From Aquitalea aquatilis (lineage in GTDB: Bacteria > Pseudomonadota > Gammaproteobacteria > Burkholderiales > Chromobacteriaceae): a DNA stretch of 64,000 nucleotides. Both the position numbers and the translations under genes were made by a program. How positions within the stretch are numbered: the stretch's first letter is position 1; each line of letters begins with the position of its first letter. The notes beneath the pieces were generated by a model that saw only the letters and a program-made list of their open reading frames with translations, made no database searches and was not told the origin of the DNA. Location: the NCBI RefSeq assembly GCF_005155025.1, contig NZ_CP039731.1:4092001-4156000 (forward strand), given 5' to 3'. Below are positions 47,087-55,612 of the stretch, in pieces.

Positions 47087-47210
47087 TGATTTGATTTTCC
47101 GATATATTTATGCTGATTTTTGCGCTTTTTTATCATAATTTTCGCTGCAATAATACCAGACATCAAGCAGGGCCTGACATCCTGTCCGCCCACGAGCAAG
47201 GAGAATCGCA

Positions 47211-48065
47211 ATGAGCAAGCAAGCCATCAGCCGTGAAGTGGAACGCCTGGTAAACGGCATGGAAGTGTCAGACGGTGCCGGTGTACGCCTGCTGCGGGTG
47301 CTGACCCACGATCTGCAACGCCGGCTGGACCCCTTCCTGATGCTGGACGAATTCCGCTCGGACAATCCGGACGACTATATCGCCGGCTTCCCGGACCACC
47401 CGCATCGTGGCTTTGAAACCGTCACCTATATGCTGGATGGCCGCATGCGCCACCGCGACAGCACCGGCCAGGAAGGTCTGCTGGGGCCGGGCGGGGTGCA
47501 GTGGATGACCGCCGGTCGCGGCCTGGTGCACTCGGAAATCCCCGAGCAGCAAGACGGCCTGATGCACGGTTTCCAACTGTGGGTGAACCTGCCGGCAAAA
47601 AACAAGATGATAGACCCCTGGTATCGCGACATCCCCAGCGCCGAGATTCCGGAGCGCGACACCGCTGCCGGCAGCCATCTGCGGCTGATTGCCGGTGAAG
47701 TAGATGGCCAGGCTGCCGCCATCCAGCGCCTGGATACCGAACCGCTGTACCTGGACGTGCATCTGGCAGGTGGGCAAAGTGAATTTTTCGCCATCCCGGC
47801 CGGACACAATGCCTTCCTCTATGTGTATCAGGGCGAAGTGCAGGCTGGCAGTCATGAACAAGTGGTCGGCCAGCGCCAGATGGCGATTCTGGCCAATGAC
47901 GGCGCAGCCAGCGGCATCCGGGTTAACAGCACACAGCCCTCCCGCTTCCTGCTACTGGCTGGCAAACCGCTGAACGAGCCGATTGCCCAGTGGGGGCCAT
48001 TCGTGATGAATACCCGCGCAGAACTGGAAGCCGCTGCCGACGACTTCCGCAACGGTCGCTTTTAA
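47211..48065 (+). CDS. pirin family protein
   Basis: A 284-residue bicupin. The pirin metal site is intact: FPDHPHRGFETVTYMLDG supplies two histidines, followed by MRHRDSTGQEGLLGPGGVQW (third His and the conserved Gly region), and the glutamate in LVHSEIPE. The N-terminal GDGAGVRLLRVL-like segment and the C-terminal cupin with FLLLAGKPLNEPI are typical. Some pirins are iron-dependent quercetin 2,3-dioxygenases; others are transcription cofactors. A clear terminator follows, although a second pirin gene starts just beyond it. The ribosome site AAGGAG precedes the ATG. Confidence 0.93.
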   Translation: MSKQAISREVERLVNGMEVSDGAGVRLLRVLTHDLQRRLDPFLMLDEFRSDNPDDYIAGFPDHPHRGFETVTYMLDGRMRHRDSTGQEGLLGPGGVQWMTAGRGLVHSEIPEQQDGLMHGFQLWVNLPAKNKMIDPWYRDIPSAEIPERDTAAGSHLRLIAGEVDGQAAAIQRLDTEPLYLDVHLAGGQSEFFAIPAGHNAFLYVYQGEVQAGSHEQVVGQRQMAILANDGAASGIRVNSTQPSRFLLLAGKPLNEPIAQWGPFVMNTRAELEAAADDFRNGRF

Positions 48066-48077
48066 CGCGGCATAACA

Positions 48078-48106
48078 GGGCCAGCCCACCGGCTGGCCCG
48101 CTTTTT
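48078..48106 (+). terminator. Rho-independent terminator after the first pirin gene
   Basis: GGGCCAGCC (48078-48086), loop CACC, GGCTGGCCC (48091-48099), followed by GCTTTTTG. It separates the two pirin genes into different or attenuated transcripts. Confidence 0.85.
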
Positions 48107-48129
48107 GATGAAGAACGGAGGGTAGACAG

Positions 48130-49005
48130 ATGACTACATGGAGCGCGCGCATCAGCGCCAAAACCAGTGATATCGGCTTTCCGGTACGCCGCCTGCTACC
48201 CAGCGGGCAGGCCCGCCACATCGGCCCCTTCATTTTTCTGGATCACATGGGGCCAGCCCACTTCAACCTGAGCGAGCGCAGCAATGACGTGCGGCCGCAC
48301 CCACATATTGGCCTGGCCACCCTCACCTATCTGTTCAGCGGAGCCATGCAGCACCGTGACAGCCTGGGCAGCATGCAGCGCATCGAGCCGGGCGCAGCCA
48401 ACCTGATGGTGGCTGGCCGTGGCATCGTGCATTCAGAGCGCATTCCGGACGACATCCGCAGCAGCGGCCAGGCGGTGGAAGGCCTGCAATTATGGCTGGC
48501 GTTGCCACTGGATCTGGAAGAGTGCGAACCGGCCTTCATGCACTATGCCAGCACAGAACTGCCAGCATGGCAGCAGGATGGCAGCCAGGTGCAGCTGGTA
48601 TTGGGCCAGGCCTGGGGATACCGCTCGCCGGTCGCCTTTCCTGGTGAAGCGCTGTATGCCGTGATCGAGATGGCTGCCGGTGCCGAGCTGGCCATTCCCG
48701 AAGGCTTTGCCGAGCGCGGTATTTATCTTGCCAGTGGCAGCATCAGCCTGGGCGGCGAGTCGCTAGCCGCCGGCGAACTGGGACTGCTGGCAGCAGAGTC
48801 GCGCGAAGTCAGCATCCGCGCCGAACAAGCCAGCCGGCTGGCCTTGCTGGCCGGTCCCACACCGGATGCCCACCGCATTCTAGACTGGAACTTTGTCTCC
48901 AGCCGCATGGAGCGCATCCGCCAGGCAAGGGACGACTGGCAGCAGGGCCGCTTTGCCGCCGTTCCCGGAGAAACCGAGTTCATCCCCTTGCCGCCACGGC
49001 GCTGA
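48130..49005 (+). CDS. pirin family protein (second copy)
   Basis: A 291-residue bicupin distinct from the preceding pirin. The metal site motif is RPHPHIGLATLTYLFSGAM with MQHRDSLGS and GRGIVHSER. Compared with the first pirin it has a different N-terminus (KTSDIGFPVRRLLPSGQA) that resembles the YhaK/pirin-related subgroup, and a C-terminal LLAGPTPDAHRILDWNFVSS. Sequence between the two copies is only moderately similar, so this is an old duplication or separate acquisition rather than a recent tandem copy. A terminator lies between them. Confidence 0.9.
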   Translation: MTTWSARISAKTSDIGFPVRRLLPSGQARHIGPFIFLDHMGPAHFNLSERSNDVRPHPHIGLATLTYLFSGAMQHRDSLGSMQRIEPGAANLMVAGRGIVHSERIPDDIRSSGQAVEGLQLWLALPLDLEECEPAFMHYASTELPAWQQDGSQVQLVLGQAWGYRSPVAFPGEALYAVIEMAAGAELAIPEGFAERGIYLASGSISLGGESLAAGELGLLAAESREVSIRAEQASRLALLAGPTPDAHRILDWNFVSSRMERIRQARDDWQQGRFAAVPGETEFIPLPPRR

Positions 49006-49227
49006 TGCCGTCATCCGGCCAGCTAAAGCCTGGCCACTGTGGTTGGGACACCGCAGTGCACAGCACTGACCGGCAACTCCAAACCGCTATTAGTTGAATA
49101 ATCTTGATATATGGAAGATATTTCCTCAGCACATTTAAGTATTTTCCATAACGCCCAACCATAGTGTCAGCAGACGCCATTACCGGCGTCCACCGGCTGC
49201 CAGCAGGATTATCCGACGGAGAAGACG

Positions 49228-50553
49228 ATGTTCAACCGCAAGTTGCATGCACAGCTGGAAGCTCAGGCCACAATCAATCAGGAGCTGCAGGGCTTGCTGG
49301 ATGCCGTCAGCGCCTCCACCGCCATCATCCGTTTCGATCTGGACTGCAAGGTGGTGCATGCCAACGAAAATTTTGCCCGCACCATGGGTTATGCCAGTGC
49401 GGCAGAACTGCTTGGCCTGAATCACCGCAGCTTCTGCGATGTCGCCTACGCCAACTCCCGCGACTACAGCAGCTTCTGGGAAAGCCTGCAGCGCGGCCAG
49501 CCCTTCACCGGCCAGATCAAGCGCCTGAAGAAGGATGGCACGCCGGTCTGGCTGGAAGCCAGTTACAACCCGGTGCGCGATGGCGCCGGCAAGCTGATCG
49601 GCTTCATCAAGTTCGCCTGCGACGTGACCGACAAGGTGTTGGCCGCGCAGAAAAACCAGGCGGCACTCAATGCCATCGACCGCTCGATGGCCGTCATCGA
49701 ATTCCAGCCCGACGGCACCATTATCAGCGCCAACGCCAATTTCCTCAGCACCATGGGCTATGGCAAGGAAGAGCTGATCGGGCGCAATCACCGTCAGCTG
49801 TGCGCAAGCGAACTGGTGCAAAGCGAAAGCTACCAGCGCCTGTGGAACAATCTGCGTGGCGGACAGTTCTTTGCCGGCCGCATCGTCCGTATCACCCGCG
49901 ATGGCAGCGAACGCTGGCTGGAAGCCACTTACAATCCGGTGTTCGACGCCGAAGGCAAGGTCATCTCCATCATCAAGTTCGCCACCGATGTCACCGAGGC
50001 AGTGAAACGGCAGCAGCAAGAGCAAGATAGCGCCGTGTTCGCCTTCAATACTTCACAGCAGACCCGCCACTGGGCTGACGAGGGTGTCAGCAGCGTGCAG
50101 CAGGCGGTGCACCAAATCGAGGACATGGCGGTGGATATCGGCAAGGCGGGCGACAATGTGCAGCTGCTGGGGACCAACTCCGAGCGCATCGGCAGCATTG
50201 TGCAGACCATCAAGGACATCGCGGATCAGACCAATCTGCTGGCACTGAACGCCGCCATCGAAGCCGCACGCGCCGGTGAAATGGGACGCGGCTTTGCCGT
50301 GGTGGCCGATGAAGTGCGCAAGCTGGCGGAGCGCACCAGCGCCTCCACCGCGGAAATCTCGCACATGGTGTCATCCATCCAGACCAGCACCGGCGCAGCA
50401 GTGGACAGCATGAGCGTGATTGGCGTCAAGGCACGCTCCAGCGTCGGCAATGTCGGCAAGGTGGGTGAAATCATCACCCAGATCCGTAGCGGTGCCGATT
50501 CGGTGGTAACCGCCATCCAGCAAATCGCCAGCGAACGCGGCGTCAACACCTGA
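49228..50553 (+). CDS. soluble PAS-PAS chemoreceptor (BdlA-like)
   Basis: A 441-residue methyl-accepting-type protein without membrane segments. Two tandem PAS domains (about 20-135 and 140-260) show the same pattern: [20 protein letters not shown] / [20 protein letters not shown], and each ends [10 protein letters not shown] / [10 protein letters not shown] with a DVTD/DVTE cap. The C-terminal signalling hairpin is [20 protein letters not shown] (tip), then [18 protein letters not shown]. The PAS-PAS-MCP order without membrane anchors matches BdlA of Pseudomonas, which links redox or nutrient cues to biofilm dispersal. The tail after the tip is short. Ligand or cofactor (haem, FAD) cannot be told. 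Confidence 0.87.
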   Translation: MFNRKLHAQLEAQATINQELQGLLDAVSASTAIIRFDLDCKVVHANENFARTMGYASAAELLGLNHRSFCDVAYANSRDYSSFWESLQRGQPFTGQIKRLKKDGTPVWLEASYNPVRDGAGKLIGFIKFACDVTDKVLAAQKNQAALNAIDRSMAVIEFQPDGTIISANANFLSTMGYGKEELIGRNHRQLCASELVQSESYQRLWNNLRGGQFFAGRIVRITRDGSERWLEATYNPVFDAEGKVISIIKFATDVTEAVKRQQQEQDSAVFAFNTSQQTRHWADEGVSSVQQAVHQIEDMAVDIGKAGDNVQLLGTNSERIGSIVQTIKDIADQTNLLALNAAIEAARAGEMGRGFAVVADEVRKLAERTSASTAEISHMVSSIQTSTGAAVDSMSVIGVKARSSVGNVGKVGEIITQIRSGADSVVTAIQQIASERGVNT

Positions 50554-50573
50554 GCAAGCAGCGCCACGTTTAA

Positions 50574-50624
50574 GCGCCTGCTCACGCTCTAGCCAACGCA
50601 ATATCGCAGAGCGTAAGCAGGTGC
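50574..50624. terminator. bidirectional terminator, long imperfect inverted repeat
   Basis: Arms 50574-50590 (GCGCCTGCTCACGCTCT) and 50608-50624 pair in 16 of 17 positions with one G-T, around a 17-base loop, between two convergent genes. Confidence 0.7.
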
Positions 50625-51805
50625 TAACGTCGCGGCTTGTCCGCCGGGTAGGCATACACCACCCGGCCACGCTCCACCTTGCCGATCACCGGCACGCTCA
50701 GCTCCAGTGCCTCGTGATCCGTCTGGCTGAAAGGCTGCTTGTAAGTGGTGATCACCCCGGACACCGGCTGTTTAAGGTTTTCCAGCGCCCGTACGATGGC
50801 CACGCCATCCAGCGAACCGGCCTGGCGGATGGCTTCGGCCAGCAGTTTCATGCCGTCATAACCTTGCGCGGCCGAAGGCGGCGACGGAATGCGCCGGGTG
50901 TGAAACAGCCACTGGTAGCCATCGAGAAAATCGCGGCGGCGCGGGGTGTCGTCCTCGTCCGGAATATAGCTTTGCACCATGCGCGCGCCCTCGCCATTGG
51001 GGCCGGCGTTGTCGATGAAGTTGGACATCGATAGCGTCCAGCTGCCGATGATGGGCACTTTCCAGTCCATGCGCGCCATGGTATTGGCCAGTTCGGCCAG
51101 TTCCGGGCCGATGGCATAAGTCAGAATGGCCTGGCTGCCGGCATTGCGTGCCTGTAGCAGTGCATTGGCCATGTCCCGCTCCTGCAGATTGAAGCGCGCC
51201 ACATAGCTGGGCTTGAGGCCGTTCTGCCCCAGTGCGCGCTCCAGCTCCATCAGCCCCTGGTAACCGTAGTTGGTGTTGTCGGCAAAAATGGCCAGCTTGC
51301 GATAGCCGGAACGCTGTACTGCCTCGCGTACGATCAGCGGTGCCTGCAAGTCATCGGCGGCAGCCACCCGGAAAATGAAATTATCGCTATTGCCATGCAA
51401 GGGAAACTGGCGGGTCAGAATGGCCGCCGTCGCCACCGCCAGCATCACCGGCACCCGCGCATCCTGATAATTCTTGCTGGCCGCCAGTGCCACCCCGGTA
51501 TTGACGAAGCCCACCACGGCCACCACCCGGTCCTGAGTCAGCAGTTGCTGCGCCACCTTCAGGCCGCGCGCCGGCAGGCCAGCATCGTCGCGCTCCACCA
51601 GTTCGATCGGCCGGCCCAGCAGCCCGCCGCTGCGGTTGATTTCCGCTGCCGCCAGCCGGATGCCATTACGCATGCTCAGGCCCATCGGCGCAGAGCCTCC
51701 GGTAAAGGCCCCGGGCACGCCAATGCGGATGGGCTGCACCGCAGCCACTGCCAGGCTGCACGCCAGGCACAATAAAGCCCCACCCACTAAGCTGATCCCG
51801 CGCAT
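50624..51805 (-). CDS. branched-chain amino-acid-type periplasmic binding protein (orphan)
   Basis: A 393-residue secreted protein. The signal peptide (LVGGALLCLACSLAVA) is followed by IRIGVPGAFTGGSAPMGLSM, the usual start of type I (LivJ-like, Peripla_BP_6) receptors, then INRSGGLLGRPIELVERDDAG, VVGFVNTGVAL and a C-terminal DGVAIVRALENLKQPVSG. No ABC permease or ATPase is near. Instead the gene is divergent from a two-component system with a large periplasmic domain (52015-54660), and shares a 209-bp promoter region with it. A receptor role for that kinase is therefore plausible. Confidence 0.88.
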   Translation of the reverse strand: MRGISLVGGALLCLACSLAVAAVQPIRIGVPGAFTGGSAPMGLSMRNGIRLAAAEINRSGGLLGRPIELVERDDAGLPARGLKVAQQLLTQDRVVAVVGFVNTGVALAASKNYQDARVPVMLAVATAAILTRQFPLHGNSDNFIFRVAAADDLQAPLIVREAVQRSGYRKLAIFADNTNYGYQGLMELERALGQNGLKPSYVARFNLQERDMANALLQARNAGSQAILTYAIGPELAELANTMARMDWKVPIIGSWTLSMSNFIDNAGPNGEGARMVQSYIPDEDDTPRRRDFLDGYQWLFHTRRIPSPPSAAQGYDGMKLLAEAIRQAGSLDGVAIVRALENLKQPVSGVITTYKQPFSQTDHEALELSVPVIGKVERGRVVYAYPADKPRR

Positions 51806-52014
51806 GCTGCCCGTCTTCCCGCCTGATTGAAACCAGCCGCGAGATTACCCCCGGCACGGGCATGGACTCAAGTGCCATGCGCATTGACTTGCCGGCAGGC
51901 CACAACCGGGGGCCAACCCTTACTGCCAGCTGCCGCTGCTTGTCGTAAACTGGAGCAAATCATTCCGGCTCGCCTGCGACCCGGTCCTTCGCCACCCACC
52001 CGCTCCCGCCCTCT

Positions 52015-54660
52015 ATGCGCACACCCCGCTTTTACGAGTTTCGCAAACGCAGCGGCTGGTACCAGCTGTTTCCCAACACCACCATCGTGCTGTTCTTCCT
52101 CACCATGGGGGTGATGCTGTGGACGCTGGACGCCCGCGAGGCAGAACAGCAAAAAAGCAATCTGGCCCGTGATGCTCTGTGGGCCGAACAAACCCTGCAA
52201 CTGAAGCTGGAAGACAATCTGGCCCAGCTGACCGACCTGGCTCGCAGCCTGGGCAGCGGCGAAACCGACGAAGCCGGCTTCCAGACCCAGGCCTCGCAAT
52301 TACTGGCCAACACGCCCGAGATGCTGGCGGTGGCGCGCAGCGACAGCCATGGCCTGCTGCGCTGGACCGCACCCTATGAAGAAGGGCCGCTCTCGCCCGG
52401 CGGCAGCATCCAGTCGCGCCCGGCCTTCACCCAGGCACAGCAGAATGGCCGCTTTTCCTATAGCCCGCCGTTTCAGCACGGCAAGGGCAGCTGGCGCTAT
52501 GAGCTGCACATCCCGCTGTATCAGGCAGGCCAGTTCAATGGCACGCTGGTGGCCATTTTCGATGCCGACAATGTCATTCGCCGCCTGCCACCGGCCTGGT
52601 TCAGCGAAAAATACCAGTTGGAACTGCAAACCCGCGACGGCAACACCATCGCCCGCAACGCACAGAACCGCCTGCGCAGCGGCCCGGCGGAAAAACTGGA
52701 ACTGCCCGGCACCGGCCTGAGCATCAGCGCCCGCCCGGTGCGCGGTGCCATGACCCAGGCCCGCCTGCTGCAACTGGGGCTGATCGGCGGCATGGCCCTG
52801 CTGACCCTGCTCAGCCTGCTCAGCCTCAACCGCCATATTCGCGGCCGAGTTGAGGCCGAGCGCGAACGCGACCGCGTCTACAAGCTGTCGCAGGAAATGC
52901 TGGGCGTGGTGCGGCGCGACACCACCATCCTGCAGCTCAACCCCGCCTTCGAGCAGGGGCTGGGCTATAGCGCCGACGAATTGCTGGGCACCTCCTTCCT
53001 CAACTACCTGCTGCCCGAGGAAAGGGAAGGCACCCGCGACAGCTTCGAGCGCCTGTTCGACACCGGCGGCACCGACCGCTTCGTGCAGACACGCATCCTC
53101 ACCAAGCAAGGCGAAGTGCGCTGGATTGTCTGGGCACTCAGCCCGCTGGCCGACAGCGGCGTAGCCTATGTGTCCGGCCGCGACATCACCGCCGAAAAGC
53201 AGGCCGAACAGGCACTGCGTCAGGAATCGGCCTTCCGCAAGGCCATGGAAGACTCGCTGGTGGTGGGCATCCGCGCCATCGACCTGCAAGGCCGCATCAG
53301 CTACGTCAACCCTTCCTTCTGCGCCCTCACCGGCTATAGCGAGCAAGAACTGATCGGCCAGGGGGCGCCCTACCCCTACTGGCGGCAAGGCCCGCTCAGC
53401 GAGGGCAATCGGCGCGATCTGGATGACACCCTGGCCGGCAATGCTCCGCCCGAAGGTTTCCAGTCCATCTTGCAGCGCAAGAACGGCGAAGAATTCGACG
53501 CCCACATCCTGGCTTCGCCCCTGATCGACGCCCGTGGCCGGCACACCGGCTGGATGGCCGTGCTGACCGACATCACCGAGCGGCTGGAAGCCCAGCGCCG
53601 GCTGGAAGCCTCGCACGACCGCTTTGTCACCGTCATCGAAGGGCTGGATGCCGCGGTGGCGGTGGTCGACCCGGCCACGCTGGAGCTGCTGTTCTGCAAT
53701 CAGCGCTACCAGCAATGGTTTACCCCGGACCAGCCGGCCAACAGCCAGCTGGGCTATTGCGACCTGCGCCTGGTCGAGCTGATGCGCAGCGCCCGCGATG
53801 TCGACATGGAAGTATGGATGGACCCGCCAGCCCGCTGGATCTCCATGCGCCGGCGCAGCATACGCTGGGTGAACGGCCGCATCGTGTCCATGACCATTCT
53901 CACCGACACCACCCAGCAGCACGATGCCGAAGAGCGCTACCAGCAGCAGATGCAGCAGCTGCAATCCACCTCGCGCCTGGTCACCATGGGCGAAATGGCC
54001 TCCACCCTGGCACACGAGCTGAACCAGCCACTATCGGCCATTGCCAACTACCAGGCTGGCTGCATCGAACGCATCCGCCAGGGCAAGGCCACGCCGGAAA
54101 CGCTGCTGCCCGTCATGGAAAAGATTACCGCCCAGGCCGAGCGCGCCGGCACCGTGGTGCGGCGCATTCGCGAATTCGTCAAACAGAGCGAGCCAGACCG
54201 CAAAACCTGCCTGCTCACCGACATCATCGAAGCTTCGCTGGCCATTGCCGACATCGAAGCGCGCCGCCAGGCCGCCACCATCGACGTGAAACTGGCCCCG
54301 GCACTGCCTGCCCTGTATGTCGATCCCATCCTGGTGGAGCAAGTACTGCTCAACCTGATCAAGAACGGCATCGAAGCCATGCAGGACTGCCCGGCCAGCG
54401 AGCGGGTACTGCATGTCGAAGCCCGCCAGCTCAACCCGCGCCGTATCGAAATCGCCATCAGCGACCACGGCCACGGCGTGCCGCTAGACCTGAAAGAACG
54501 CCTGTTCGATGCCTTCTTCACCACCAAGGCCGAAGGCATGGGCATGGGCCTGAACATCTGCCGCACCATCATCGAATTCCACGAAGGCCAATTGTGGGTG
54601 GAAGACAATCCCAGTGGTGGTAGTATTTTCCGATTCACGCTACCGGTGTCCGAAACATGA
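52015..54660 (+). CDS. membrane sensor histidine kinase with periplasmic domain and multiple PAS domains
   Basis: An 881-residue kinase. Two membrane helices (about 22-40 and 248-268) bracket a periplasmic sensor domain (AREAEQQKSNLARDALWAEQ onwards). Inside the cell come three PAS units (about 285-400, 405-530, 540-640; for example GRISYVNPSFCALTGYSEQE and YVSGRDITAEKQAEQ). The HisKA domain has the phospho-acceptor H667 in LAHELNQPLSAIANY, and the ATPase domain has NLIKNGIEAM (N box), ISDHGHGVP (G1) and EGMGMGLNICR (G2). It overlaps the response-regulator gene by four bases (ATGA). The family resembles FixL/TodS-like or TtrS-like kinases partnered with FixJ-type regulators. Confidence 0.9.
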   Translation: MRTPRFYEFRKRSGWYQLFPNTTIVLFFLTMGVMLWTLDAREAEQQKSNLARDALWAEQTLQLKLEDNLAQLTDLARSLGSGETDEAGFQTQASQLLANTPEMLAVARSDSHGLLRWTAPYEEGPLSPGGSIQSRPAFTQAQQNGRFSYSPPFQHGKGSWRYELHIPLYQAGQFNGTLVAIFDADNVIRRLPPAWFSEKYQLELQTRDGNTIARNAQNRLRSGPAEKLELPGTGLSISARPVRGAMTQARLLQLGLIGGMALLTLLSLLSLNRHIRGRVEAERERDRVYKLSQEMLGVVRRDTTILQLNPAFEQGLGYSADELLGTSFLNYLLPEEREGTRDSFERLFDTGGTDRFVQTRILTKQGEVRWIVWALSPLADSGVAYVSGRDITAEKQAEQALRQESAFRKAMEDSLVVGIRAIDLQGRISYVNPSFCALTGYSEQELIGQGAPYPYWRQGPLSEGNRRDLDDTLAGNAPPEGFQSILQRKNGEEFDAHILASPLIDARGRHTGWMAVLTDITERLEAQRRLEASHDRFVTVIEGLDAAVAVVDPATLELLFCNQRYQQWFTPDQPANSQLGYCDLRLVELMRSARDVDMEVWMDPPARWISMRRRSIRWVNGRIVSMTILTDTTQQHDAEERYQQQMQQLQSTSRLVTMGEMASTLAHELNQPLSAIANYQAGCIERIRQGKATPETLLPVMEKITAQAERAGTVVRRIREFVKQSEPDRKTCLLTDIIEASLAIADIEARRQAATIDVKLAPALPALYVDPILVEQVLLNLIKNGIEAMQDCPASERVLHVEARQLNPRRIEIAISDHGHGVPLDLKERLFDAFFTTKAEGMGMGLNICRTIIEFHEGQLWVEDNPSGGSIFRFTLPVSET

Positions 54661-55265
54661 GTGCCAGCTCTCCTCACGTTCACATCGTCGACGACGACGA
54701 AGCCTTTCGCGATTCGCTGGTTTTCCTGCTGGAAAGCCACGACTACGCCATCTCCTGCCATGCCAGTGCCGAAGCCCTGCTGGAAAACTTCCAACCACAG
54801 GGTGCCGGCTGCCTGATTGTCGATATCCGCATGCCCGGCATGAGCGGGCTGGAACTGTTCGACGAACTCAGCGCCCGCCACAACCCCTGGCCGGTCATCT
54901 TCATCACCGGCCACGGCGATGTACCCATGGCGGTGCAGGCCGTCAAACGCGGCGCGCACGACTTCCTGGAAAAACCGTTCAACCAGCAAGCCCTGCTCAC
55001 GGCCGTCGACAGCGCACTATCGCTCAGCCAGCAGCAGCAAGCCAGCAGCGCCGCCCGCGACCGCCTGGCCGAATGCCTGGCCTCGCTCACCAGCCGCGAA
55101 CGCGAAGTACTGGACAAGGTAGTGGAAGGCAAGATGAACAAGGTGATTGCCGACGAGCTGGGCATCAGCATCAAGACAGTGGAAGCCCACCGCGGCAAGA
55201 TGATGGACAAAATGAAAGTGCGCTCCATCGCCGACCTGGTACAGGCCGTGATGGCGCATCGCTGA
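54657..55265 (+). CDS. FixJ/NarL-type response regulator
   Basis: A 202-residue regulator. The receiver domain has the acidic pair (VDDDEAF), phospho-acceptor D56 in LIVDIRMPGMSGLELF, Thr/Ser in FITGHGDVPMAV and the lysine in FLEKPFNQQ, all typical of FixJ. The C-terminal helix-turn-helix is SLTSREREVLDKVVEGKMNK and IADELGISIKTVEAHRGKMM. It is translationally coupled to the kinase. Targets are unknown; the divergent binding-protein gene is a natural candidate. Confidence 0.93.
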   Translation: MSASSPHVHIVDDDEAFRDSLVFLLESHDYAISCHASAEALLENFQPQGAGCLIVDIRMPGMSGLELFDELSARHNPWPVIFITGHGDVPMAVQAVKRGAHDFLEKPFNQQALLTAVDSALSLSQQQQASSAARDRLAECLASLTSREREVLDKVVEGKMNKVIADELGISIKTVEAHRGKMMDKMKVRSIADLVQAVMAHR

Positions 55266-55612
55266 ACGCTGCCATCGGCCATCCCATCGGCCATCTCAGT
55301 AGCCTGGCCGCACACGGCAGGCCGCCGCGACCAGGTGCAATCCGACACTGTCCGCAACCGCAGCTTAGCGATGGATCAGGACTATCCCTAATAGAAACAG
55401 ATAGTTCTGATCAGTATGATGTGTGTTCACCCTGCTGCTGGTCGTTTTCTTGACCCCGACCAACAGCAATTCGCGCACGGCGATGACATGGGGTGAAAGT
55501 TAACCCTCCGTCGGAGCCTGGCTCTGACATTGCAGACCCCGACCAGCCCCGCTGGCGGGGTGTTTTTTGCCCATGCTCAGGACGCCAGCCAAGCTAATTC
55601 AATTACTATTTT
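55266..55612. other. intergenic region with possible small RNA ending in a terminator
   Basis: No protein gene is supported in 347 bases. A clear terminator lies at 55545-55568: CCCCGC (55547-55552) and GCGGGG (55555-55560), followed by TGTTTTTTG. It is 280 bases after the response-regulator stop, so either the regulator has a long 3' UTR or a small RNA is encoded between about 55380 and 55568 (an AT-rich step near 55385-55420 might hold a promoter). No family match is recognised. Confidence 0.4.
55545..55568 (+). terminator. Rho-independent terminator downstream of the response regulator
   Basis: Six-bp GC stem (CCCCGC/GCGGGG) with a 2-base loop and a TGTTTTTTG tail. Confidence 0.75.
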
